A stretch of 54,886 bases of DNA from Streptomyces cirratus (GTDB taxonomy: Bacteria; Actinomycetota; Actinomycetes; Streptomycetales; Streptomycetaceae): the NCBI RefSeq assembly GCF_014650775.1, contig NZ_BMVP01000026.1:1-54886 (forward strand), written 5' to 3'. Position 1 is the first letter of the stretch, and every line of letters begins with the position of its first letter. Below are positions 8,640 to 15,669 of this stretch, piece by piece. A program made the translations under genes and the position numbers. The notes below the pieces were generated by a model. The model searched no databases and had not been told where the DNA came from. It saw only the letters and a list, made by a program, of their open reading frames with translations.

Positions 8640-9171
8640 TCACAGGCAAGGCGTCAACCGGGCCGCTCGGACTCACTTTCTGGAGGCGGCGGTGGCAGAT
8701 AAGAACCGCTGCTATGCCGACGAAGGCGAGGAAGTGTTCGGCCTTGCGTTCGTAGCGGCGGTGCAGCCGTCGGCAGCTGGCCAGCCAGGACACGGTTCTC
8801 TCGACCACCCAGCGGTGCCGACCCAGCCGCTGTGAGGACTCGATTCCCTTGCGGGCGATGCGGTGGCAGATGCCGCGTTTGCGGAGCCATCGGCGCAGGT
8901 GGTTGTAGTCGTAGCCCTTGTCGGCGTGCAGTTTCGCCGGGCGCCGGCGTCTGGGGCCGCGGCGGGAGCGGATGGGCGGGATACCCCGGACGAGCGGCTC
9001 CAGACTCTGGCTGTCGTGCATGTTCGCGCCGGAGATACCCAGGGACAGCGGCAGTCCGTTGCGGTCGGTGATCAGGTGGATCTTCGATCCGAGTTTGCCG
9101 CGGTCGGTCGGATTCGGTCCCGTCAAAGGCCCCCTTTTGCCGCCCGCAAGCTGACGGAGTCGATCGCACAC
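8596..9171 (-). CDS. IS5-family transposase, frame B (catalytic half)
   Basis: DDE transposase C-terminal half. GSKIHLITDRNGLPLSLGIS carries the second-strand Asp region, LHADKGYDYNHLRRWLRKRG the second Asp, and RWVVERTVSWLASCRRLHRR the Glu-containing Y/R-x2-E helix. It has no credible start of its own and overlaps frame A by about 48 bp in the -1 frame, so it is expected to be made as an A-B fusion. The last 25 or so residues after ICHRRLQK are not typical and probably come from sequence outside the element. Confidence 0.8.
   Translation of the reverse strand: MCDRLRQLAGGKRGPLTGPNPTDRGKLGSKIHLITDRNGLPLSLGISGANMHDSQSLEPLVRGIPPIRSRRGPRRRRPAKLHADKGYDYNHLRRWLRKRGICHRIARKGIESSQRLGRHRWVVERTVSWLASCRRLHRRYERKAEHFLAFVGIAAVLICHRRLQKVSPSGPVDALPVIRQAGRSCAMVDAR
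9123..9137 (-). other. Putative programmed -1 frameshift site (A AAA GGG)
   Basis: On the minus strand frame A reads GCA AAA GGG GGC, so the heptamer A-AAA-GGG sits exactly in the X-XXY-YYZ phase needed for tandem -1 slippage. Frame B continues from there in the -1 frame. This is the known way that many two-frame IS5-family elements make their full transposase; use here is inferred. Confidence 0.65.
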
Positions 9172-9482
9172 CGCGACCAGTCCAGCTCACCCCGGGCACC
9201 GAGTTCGTCGAGGATCACACGGTAGAGCCGTGCCCAGACCCGGTCCCGGCTCCACTGGGCGAAACGTCGGTAGACCGTCTGCCAGGCCGGCCCAAACACC
9301 GGCGGCAACTGCCGCCAGGTGCAGCCCGACGTCGCCACGAAGATGATCGCGGCCAGTGCCTCACGGTCACCCGCCCGACTTCGGCCGCCGCCCTGCGGGC
9401 GTATCACCTCAGTGGGTGGCACCACCCGCCGAAACAGCACCCACAACTCCTCCGGCACCAACCGCTGCACCAGATCCGTCAT
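9123..9482 (-). CDS. IS5-family transposase, frame A
   Basis: 119 aa with the typical start: MTDLVQRLVPEELWVLFRRV, then TSGCTWRQLPPVFGP and FAQWSRDRVWARLYRVILDE, ending at CAIDSVSLRAAKGGL with the first catalytic Asp (IDS). This is the DNA-binding N-terminal half of IS5/IS427-type transposases. Alone it is truncated; a -1 shift at the A-AAA-GGG site close to its end would join it to frame B. Confidence 0.8.
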   Translation of the reverse strand: MTDLVQRLVPEELWVLFRRVVPPTEVIRPQGGGRSRAGDREALAAIIFVATSGCTWRQLPPVFGPAWQTVYRRFAQWSRDRVWARLYRVILDELGARGELDWSRCAIDSVSLRAAKGGL

Positions 9483-9534
9483 GCACGGCTCAACGAACGA
9501 TCACGCCATAAGAAACGACCTCTAAGGGGGGTTC

Positions 9535-9560
9535 AGGGGCCAGCTCACAAGCTGGCCCCT
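9535..9560. terminator. Stem-loop next to the IS element
   Basis: AGGGGCCAGC (9535-9544) pairs perfectly with GCTGGCCCCT (9551-9560) around a 6-nt loop. No T-run follows, as is common for high-GC terminators. Confidence 0.5.
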
Positions 9561-10017
9561 CACGCACATCGTCAGCACCGCCATGACGTACGGGGTGGCC
9601 GGCGGGCTAGCAGTGAGGCCTGGCGAGTCCGGCCACCCGTTTCATAGGTGATCGCGGCCCGGCTCGTTATCCGGACGGGGAAGAAGAAGGGGCAGCACCC
9701 CTCCGCTCCGACCGTCATGCGCATGCTGCGCGAGCACGACGAGCGGACGGCCGCAGCACAGGCAATATCACCGCACCACGGCCCCGAAAGCCCGACGAAC
9801 GACACACAATGTTGCCTTCCGCTGCACAGGGTCTATCCATTCGCTATCGCATGGGGCCGGAAGGATCTTTGTAGGAGAGGGCTAGCGTGAGAGGTATTGG
9901 ACGTCGGTTGCGCCGTATCCCTGTGGGATGACATCGGAGTCGTCGTTCTTTCAATAAAACTCGAAGGGGCAAGGTGAATCGCGTCCGGCGCGAGCACCAC
10001 GTACCCAGGGAGTAATC
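9561..10017. other. Intergenic region without a convincing gene
   Basis: A short plus-strand frame (9648-9890) reads RLVIRTGKKKGQHPSAPTVM and might be a gene fragment, but it has no ribosome binding site and an odd C-terminus, so I do not call it. The part just before 10018 should hold the promoter of the secreted repeat protein. Confidence 0.4.
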
Positions 10018-10653
10018 ATGACTGTCACGGTCCGGAGGCGAATCCCCCGGCTTATTTGCGCTTCCTGTATCAGCAGTGCGCTCCTCGTATCCGCAGGAGC
10101 TGCCACAGCAGTAGCAGCTTCACAGTCGCCCACGAACGCCTCGGTCCAGACGGCGCCCCGCGACGACACCGGCGACACCGGCGGCGGAGACGCCGACAAC
10201 CACAACACCGACACCGGCGACACCGGCGGCGGAGACGCCGACAACCACAACACCGACACCGGCGACACCGGCGGCGGAGACGCCGACAACCACAACACCG
10301 GCTCAATCAGCAGCGAGCGTGATCGTCGACTCGCTTGCGAGAACGCTGACCGCACCTGGGTAGAGACCAACAACGGTTCCTACTGCGACCTTCACACTTA
10401 CAAAAAGACGGAACAACCTAATCTCAACGAGCGTCTCAGGCTCTGTCTTACGGTCAAAAGTCACTCCGGCTGCCGGGCGACTGCCGACAAGTATGTGATC
10501 GGCGGGAACGAACCCGTAGCGGGGGCCAAGTGCACCTTGAGTTTGGCTGGAGTTGCTCAGCCCAAAATAGGCAAGTGGGCTTTGACAATGAAAGGCGGCA
10601 AGGCTTTTTGGAGTTGCACAGTGGCTGCAGCTAGGGCCGTGAACGGGCACTAA
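10018..10653 (+). CDS. Secreted protein with three identical Asp/Gly/Asn repeats
   Basis: 211 aa. Residues 1-34 are a Sec-type signal peptide (basic MTVTVRRRIPR, hydrophobic core, AVAA cleavage region). Residues 50-94 are three exact copies of DTGDTGGGDADNHNT, an acidic, probably flexible or calcium-binding linker. The remaining 115 residues form a small domain with six Cys (LACENAD, YCDLH, LCLTV, GCRAT, KCTLS, WSCTV), very likely disulfide-bonded. No known family recognised. It is an exported protein for the cell surface or outside; a binding, inhibitor or surface-linker role is conceivable but unproven. Confidence 0.75.
   Translation: MTVTVRRRIPRLICASCISSALLVSAGAATAVAASQSPTNASVQTAPRDDTGDTGGGDADNHNTDTGDTGGGDADNHNTDTGDTGGGDADNHNTGSISSERDRRLACENADRTWVETNNGSYCDLHTYKKTEQPNLNERLRLCLTVKSHSGCRATADKYVIGGNEPVAGAKCTLSLAGVAQPKIGKWALTMKGGKAFWSCTVAAARAVNGH
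10165..10299. repeat. Three identical 45-bp tandem repeats inside the secreted protein gene
   Basis: Units at 10165-10209, 10210-10254 and 10255-10299 are identical at the DNA level, including synonymous positions. They encode a 15-residue motif in frame. Identity at wobble sites implies recent expansion and likely copy-number variation between strains. Confidence 0.9.
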
Positions 10654-10767
10654 GACCGTGTCCGCCAGGCCCTCTGACCCTGCAACCGACCACCCTTGCT
10701 GACGAGCCGCCTGCGGTTGGCGATCTGGCCGGACGGGTGTGGGTCAGGCCCGTGATCCTGCGCCTGC

Positions 10768-10996
10768 GCACCAGCCGGCCACCGGGCGGCCGAGGCGCCG
10801 TTCCAGCCCGGCGGCCCATTCGGCGAGTTCGGTGGCGTCGAAGACGTTGTCGAGGGAGAGCATCGGCACCGAGTGAGGCACATCGCCCTGCACCGCCCCG
10901 CCCGCCACCTTCCCCGTCGGCGACTCGGCGAGCGCCTCCTCCGGGTGGGCGTCCTCGCAGGCGGCGATAGCGCGCAGCAACCCGTCGTACTCGTAG
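10768..10996 (-). pseudogene. ligA: 5' fragment of a second ligA copy
   Basis: About 229 bp nearly identical to the intact ligA (6108-6335), covering the part from EYDGLLRAIAA through ESPTGKVAGG and MLSLDNVFDA to RPVAGWC. It ends before the KxDG active-site lysine, so no ligase activity is possible. It is fused in frame at its upstream side to an IS5-type transposase start (10997-11130). Confidence 0.85.
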
Positions 10997-11130
10997 TGCG
11001 ATCCCGTCTGGAACTTCCAGGCGATCGCATCGATCACCTCACGGTGGTCCCGCCATCGGCCACCCCGCCGCGGCGTCCTATCTGGGAGCAGGGGCTCGAT
11101 CCGCGACCACTGCGCGTCAGGCAACGTCAC
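10997..11130 (-). pseudogene. N-terminal fragment of an IS5-family transposase fused to ligA debris
   Basis: MTLPDAQWSRIEPLLPDRTP, RRGGRWRDHREV and DAIAWKFQTGS are the classic first 44 residues of IS5-family transposases. The frame then runs directly into ligA sequence (EYDGLLRA). The continuous 128-codon frame encodes a chimera without catalytic residues from either parent. It is a recombination scar, not a functional gene as far as I can judge. Confidence 0.8.
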
Positions 11131-11242
11131 GCCCGGGCCAAGAGTCGACGACCGGAATGAAACGACCGTACCGCCTCGCTCGATGCGGGCTACTGCCCTG
11201 TCGCCCGAGGCTGGTCGCGGTTTCGGAAAACTTTGTGTTGGG

Positions 11243-13132
11243 TCAGCGGTCCTGGGAGAGCGCGAGTAGTTCGGCGAAGGTTCCGCCGCAGTGGACCAGG
11301 TCCTCGTAGTGGCCTTGCTCGGAGATCCGGCCGTCTTCCAGGACGATGATGTGATCTGCGATCTTTGTGTTCTCTAGGCGGTGGGTGACCATGATCGTGA
11401 TGCGGTCCGTCGCGATGGCCTTGATCCGCTCGAAGACCTGGTGTTCACCGCGTGGGTCCATTTGCGAAGTCGGCTCGTCCAGGATCAGCAGCTCGGGCTT
11501 GCGGTACAGGGCCCTGGCGCACGCCTCGCGCTGCCACTGTCCGCCCGAGAACTCGACGCCACCCCAGATGTCGCGGGCTTGGAGGCTGTCCAGGCCGTTG
11601 GGGAGGTCCTCAACGGCTTCCCGCAGGCCGACCGCGTCGATGGCCTCCCACACGGGTGCGTCGTCGTGGGTGCGGGGCTGGCCGAGCGTGATGTTCTCGC
11701 GCACCCGCAATGGCCACCTGGCGAAGTCCTGAGGGACCAGGCCGGTGAGACGCCAGACAGTGGCCGGATCGGTGTCGGCGAGATCGCATCCGTTCCAGGT
11801 GACCTTGCCCTTGTCGGGGAGGTAGATCCCGGTGAGCAGCCGGGTCAGGGTGGACTTCCCCGAGCCGTTCGCTCCGACGATCGCAAGGATCTGGCCGCGT
11901 TCCAGGGTGAGGGAGATGCCGTCCACCGCGGGCTTGTCCTTGCCGGGGTACTGGTAGACGACCTCGTCGAGCCGGATCTGCTCGACCGGGCCGCTGACCT
12001 CGCGCGGGCCGCGGCGGGGGGCACGGGCGGCGGCTTCGTCGAGGAAGGACTGCATGTCGTTCAGGTAGAGGCTGGTGTGGAAGACGGCGGCGCAGTTGAT
12101 GACGACCTGGGAGAGCGCGGCGAGCGCGGTCTGGACGGCGATGACGGCGGTGGCGGCGATGGCGGGTTCGATCCGGCCGGTCACTGCAAGCCAGGCAAGC
12201 GCCCCCCAGGTCGCGAGGAGGAAGCCGCCGCCGGCCAGCGCGGAGAGCAGGGAAATCCGCAGGGTCCGCGGTGCGGCTGCCAGGTTCCGCCGGTCACATC
12301 GGTCGGACAGGGCCCGGTACCAGTAGACGAGGTAGTCGGTCATGGAGTTGGCGCGGACTTCGTCGCCGTACTGGGAAGCGGTGGCCCACCAGCGCATCAT
12401 GCCGCGCACGTTGCGGTCGGAGATGTTGGCGTAGTGGATCTGGTAGTCGACCCTGGCGGTGAGGACGGCGCCGAATCCGGCCGGTAGTACGGCCAGGAGC
12501 AGCAGGGGCAGCATCATCAGGCTGAGCAGGGACAGGACACTGCCGGCGGTGATCAGGCGGATCAGCGAGGACATGAACCGCTGCGCGTCGGTGACCATCA
12601 CGTGGGTGCGCACCACCCCCATCTCGGCCGCCTCCTGCCGGTCGGAGAAGCCGTCCTGCGCGTAGGCGGCGGCCTCGACCCGGCAGACCGCCTCGACCAG
12701 GGTGCTGTCGGTCTCGGAGGTCAGAAGGGGAGTGATCCGTCGCTCGGCGTAGGTGGCTACGGCCCCCGCGAGGCGGTTCATCGCGGCGGCGAGCGCGATC
12801 ACGAGCAGCGCGGGCAGCGCTCCTTGCAGACGGGCGGCCGCACTGCCGGCGGCGAGTACGGGCCCCATCGCGCGGGCGGTGGCGGCCAGCAGCACTGCTG
12901 CGGATACGCCCGTGACGATCTGGCACGCGATGAGGAGCCGAACCGCCTGCCGGTCGGTCTGCCACGACAGGCGGCCGATCCGGGCCAGGACCGACGGAAG
13001 CATGGCGCACATCTTCAGGAAGGAGACATCGGCGAGCGGATTGACGGAGTACTGCCCGCTGTAGGTGATCTCCGCGGGCGGCGGTGGAGGCGGAGCTCCG
13101 GTGGGTTTGCTGTGGACGTCGGATGTGGTCAT
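11243..13132 (-). CDS. ABC exporter, fused permease and ATPase half-transporter
   Basis: 629 aa. After a Pro-rich cytosolic N-terminus there are roughly six hydrophobic segments (about residues 65-90, 105-125, 190-225 and 295-345), then a nucleotide-binding domain. Walker A GANGSGKST is at about 420-428, the Q-loop in LVPQDF, the signature EFSGGQWQRE at about 527-536, Walker B LLILDEPTS and the H-loop in MVTHRLE. This is the type IV exporter layout used for peptides, lipids or natural products; it should act as a homodimer unless a partner lies elsewhere. No neighbouring biosynthetic gene indicates the cargo. Confidence 0.9.
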   Translation of the reverse strand: MTTSDVHSKPTGAPPPPPPAEITYSGQYSVNPLADVSFLKMCAMLPSVLARIGRLSWQTDRQAVRLLIACQIVTGVSAAVLLAATARAMGPVLAAGSAAARLQGALPALLVIALAAAMNRLAGAVATYAERRITPLLTSETDSTLVEAVCRVEAAAYAQDGFSDRQEAAEMGVVRTHVMVTDAQRFMSSLIRLITAGSVLSLLSLMMLPLLLLAVLPAGFGAVLTARVDYQIHYANISDRNVRGMMRWWATASQYGDEVRANSMTDYLVYWYRALSDRCDRRNLAAAPRTLRISLLSALAGGGFLLATWGALAWLAVTGRIEPAIAATAVIAVQTALAALSQVVINCAAVFHTSLYLNDMQSFLDEAAARAPRRGPREVSGPVEQIRLDEVVYQYPGKDKPAVDGISLTLERGQILAIVGANGSGKSTLTRLLTGIYLPDKGKVTWNGCDLADTDPATVWRLTGLVPQDFARWPLRVRENITLGQPRTHDDAPVWEAIDAVGLREAVEDLPNGLDSLQARDIWGGVEFSGGQWQREACARALYRKPELLILDEPTSQMDPRGEHQVFERIKAIATDRITIMVTHRLENTKIADHIIVLEDGRISEQGHYEDLVHCGGTFAELLALSQDR

Positions 13133-13464
13133 CGGATCCCCTGGATCGCCATTCGGACGTTGTCGGTGAGGTCAACGACAGCCGCCGATTTTTCGAACAC
13201 ACGTCTTTCGGTCGACCCTGATTTCCCGGGATAGAGCGTGCGGCGGACCGTGGAAGCTACACCGACCCGCTGGCTACAACGCGGCTGCCACAAAAGGGGG
13301 TTGGCCGAAACGCCGAGGTTCTCAAGCGGCGCACAGGCACGAGCGCGTTGGTGCGTGTCGAGGCGGGTCGGCTTGTAGAGTGCGAGGCTTCTCGTACGCC
13401 ACGCACCCCTGTGGAGCCGGCTGTGTACGAGCGTCGGTCATGAACTCCCCCACTGCTGCTCGGC
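13133..13464. other. Intergenic region upstream of the ABC exporter
   Basis: The region must contain the exporter's promoter (reading left from 13132). A plus-strand frame at about 13315-13440 reads VLKRRTGTSALVRVEAGRLV and may be an earlier part of the regulator pseudogene that follows, but stops and missing starts prevent a gene call. Confidence 0.35.
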
Positions 13465-13992
13465 GCCGCCCGGACCTGTGGCAGCCTCGCGATCCACGGC
13501 CATCTGCACCAGCGGCTGGTGACGGTGGGCGGACAGCTCGGCAGCGCCAACCCGGACACCGGCGCCCAGCATGATCACCACGCCAAGCTGTCCGCGGACG
13601 CCGCCGAAGTCTTCTGCGATCTGAAGAACCCCAAGGCATCGCTCGCCTGGAATCGGCGGGCCGCCGCCATGCCAGCCGGGGTGTTCACACACTCGGTCGG
13701 GATGCGGCTCGTGATCGTGGGGACCGCCCACCTCCAGGCCCGCGACCTCGACCAGGGCCTCGAACTGGGCAACCGGTCCATCGACATCCTGGCCCGCGTC
13801 CAGTCCTCCCGGGCCAAGGACTACGTCAGTTCAACGCCGCCCTCACCCCTTGGCGCCGCGAGCCGACCGTCCGCGACTTTATCCACCGCACTCGTGCCGA
13901 ACTTGGAATCCCTGCCTGCCCCCCCTGGCAGGGGGCCGTTCATCCAGACCAGCTGCTCAGGCACTGGACCGGCAAGGGGCTGACCTGCTGCT
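13465..13992 (+). pseudogene. C-terminal part of a TPR-type regulator, frameshifted
   Basis: The frame from about 13465 reads LHQRLVTVGGQLGSANPDTG, then AKLSADAAEVFCDLKNPKAS, LAWNRRAAAMPAGVFTHSVG and LELGNRSIDILARVQSSRAK. These are alpha-helical repeats as in the C-terminal halves of Streptomyces HTH/TPR regulators. At about 13830 the sense frame shifts by one base and continues as FNAALTPWRREPTVRDFIHR and RAELGIPACPPW to a stop at 13992. The N-terminal DNA-binding part is missing. Truncated and frameshifted, so presumably dead. Confidence 0.6.
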
Positions 13993-14173
13993 AAACGTTG
14001 CCGGGGTGTCGAGACGTTGCCGACACCGATTTTTGGATCGATAGAGAGGAAGCTGATCAAGCACAGGCCGACCCGGACGCAAGTTCGATTATTGAATCAG
14101 GCAGGCTCGTGAGCTGCCAGTTTCTGTGCTCAATCCGTGGATGTAGCAGCCTTTGCGCCGTTAGAGTGCTCGC

Positions 14174-15091
14174 GTGATCAGAGAGCAGTGGAGCGGGGGC
14201 GAATGGGAGGCGTACTGTCGACGCCTCCTGTCAATGCGCTACGACTCGAACATTCAATTTATTCCTGCTCGAGACAGGGGTGACGGCGGCCTAGAGGCAT
14301 TTCGGTTCGATGGGGTCGGATACCAGTGTTATGCCCCAGAAGACGCTTACACCATGGAATCGCAAACGACTGCGCAGAAGCGCAAGATGACGAAAGACCT
14401 CAAACGACTCTGTGATGACGTGGAGGGCACCTGTCGACTGCTGGGCGACGTTCGACTGCACACCTGGATCCTCATGACTCCGGAGTTCGACAGTCGCTCC
14501 CTCGTTGAGCATGCACAGAAGAAGAAAAAAGACGTTTCAGAAATCCTGCCTCGCCCCAAATGGCTCGCCGATGAATTCAAGGTAGTCGTCATCACGGATG
14601 AGGAGTTCGCTTCGGAGCGGACACGGCTCCTCGGTCAAGTCGAGACAGAGCTGCACCTCAGCGTCCCCGATCCCGACGAATCTCTGTGGAATGCCAGCGA
14701 GGGAAACGAGATAGCCGACCGAGTTGCGGCAAAACTCTCGGTAGTACCTTCTCTGGCCTCCGACCCAGAGTGGCTTATCGACTATCGTGACGAAATGCTT
14801 CGCGTTTACTTCCGCGGCCAAGCTCAAATGGACCGCCTCAAGGTTGACTATCCTCCTCTCTATGCCGCGGTGGAACGCAGACTCAAGTCCGTGCTCTCTA
14901 CCCTGACGATGACTGTTTCCGGCATGGATAAACCGGGGACCGAGGTGATCGAAACCCTTGTGCGCAGATTGTCTGAGGGCCTGAAGAATGACGCGCCAGG
15001 CCTCTCCCGCGTTCTGTGCGACGAGATTGCCTGGCATGCAGTGTCTAGCTGGCTAATTCGATGCCCCCTGCGTTTCAGGAGGGCGGCCTGA
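14174..15091 (+). CDS. Putative ABC-3C effector with nuclease-like N-terminus
   Basis: 305 aa from a GTG start. Residues 1-60 read MIREQWSGGEWEAYCRRLLS, then IPARDRGDGGLEAFRFDG and YQCYAP. This is the pattern of PD-(D/E)xK restriction-type folds (DGGLEAF with acidic residues, then Q-x-x); the usual Lys of QxK is replaced by Tyr, so activity is uncertain. The rest is helical with no membrane segment (KKKKDVSEILPRPKWLADEF, EWLIDYRDEMLRVYFRGQAQ). It is the first gene of a coupled three-gene operon; its stop overlaps the next start (TGATG). By analogy with ABC-three-component systems it would be the toxic effector released or switched by the ATPase. Confidence 0.6.
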   Translation: MIREQWSGGEWEAYCRRLLSMRYDSNIQFIPARDRGDGGLEAFRFDGVGYQCYAPEDAYTMESQTTAQKRKMTKDLKRLCDDVEGTCRLLGDVRLHTWILMTPEFDSRSLVEHAQKKKKDVSEILPRPKWLADEFKVVVITDEEFASERTRLLGQVETELHLSVPDPDESLWNASEGNEIADRVAAKLSVVPSLASDPEWLIDYRDEMLRVYFRGQAQMDRLKVDYPPLYAAVERRLKSVLSTLTMTVSGMDKPGTEVIETLVRRLSEGLKNDAPGLSRVLCDEIAWHAVSSWLIRCPLRFRRAA

Positions 15092-15669
15092 TGTGGTCAA
15101 CTCTCCCCGATAGCATTCTTCTCGAATCTATCGATCAAGACAAGGAGCCAGCCGAGTTAGTTGAGCTCGGCGCGTTCCCCCACCGCAATCCACTAGCTCC
15201 TGTCGAGCTGCACCGAGTCCCCCTGCCAGTTCCGACAACAAGGCGGGCGGGATGGCGAGTGACTGCCCTTGTACTGATTCTGGGGAGTTGTAGGGCAACC
15301 TCAGCTACGACCGAGCAACTACACTGCCTGCTCTGGGCCATAAGCGACACTGTGAGCGCATCTCTATTCACGTCCACCTGGCAGAACAGAGACCCGCGGA
15401 AGGCGCCTCTCCGAAAATTCTTTCCACCGCTTGAGGATGCACTCAAACTCGCACTCGCGGAAGGACTGATCGAACCAAAAGCGAAGGGCCGCTACTCCCT
15501 AAGTATTCATGGAAAGAACTATCTGAGATTGCTCAGCTCGGATAGCGAACTCATGACTGAAGAGAAGACCTTCCTCGCCCCCCTGAGACCTATCTCCACA
15601 TCAGGAATGTGGCAGAAGTTGGGAATAACCAAGGCGAACGGTAGAGCGGAAACGGGGGCTTCAACATGA
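15091..15669 (+). CDS. Putative ABC-3C middle component
   Basis: 192 aa. I chose the ATG at 15091 because it overlaps the effector stop (TGATG) and has AGGAGG about 9 bases upstream, although the frame extends further left. It starts MWSTLPDSILLESIDQDKEP. The middle is a winged-helix-like stretch (ATTEQLHCLLWAISDTVSAS, then LEDALKLALAEGLIEPKAKG and YSLSIHGKNYLRLL). Small wHTH-like linker proteins of this size between an effector and an ABC ATPase are typical of ABC-3C operons. The stop overlaps the ATPase start (ATGA, 15666-15669). Confidence 0.55.
   Translation: MWSTLPDSILLESIDQDKEPAELVELGAFPHRNPLAPVELHRVPLPVPTTRRAGWRVTALVLILGSCRATSATTEQLHCLLWAISDTVSASLFTSTWQNRDPRKAPLRKFFPPLEDALKLALAEGLIEPKAKGRYSLSIHGKNYLRLLSSDSELMTEEKTFLAPLRPISTSGMWQKLGITKANGRAETGAST

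Larger units (their letters stand above)
8655..9525 (-). mobile_element. IS5-family insertion sequence with two-frame transposase
   Basis: The element comprises two overlapping transposase frames on the minus strand. Its right end lies near the AGAGGTCGTTTCTTA-like sequence (reverse strand) just outside the first ATG. The left end probably lies near the ACTCACTTTCT sequence around 8670, which partly matches the right end. Exact ends and target duplication could not be fixed. The second frame reads on past the likely left terminus, which suggests the end may be damaged or that it uses host sequence for its stop. Confidence 0.7.

Noticed and set aside
9648..9890. 80-codon plus-strand frame
   Set aside because: No ribosome binding site, an unlikely second half, and no recognised motif.
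10997..11130. Transposase-ligase chimera as a functional fusion protein
   Set aside because: It lacks the DDE residues and the ligase KxDG motif, and it ends in unrelated Arg-rich sequence; recombination debris is the simpler explanation.
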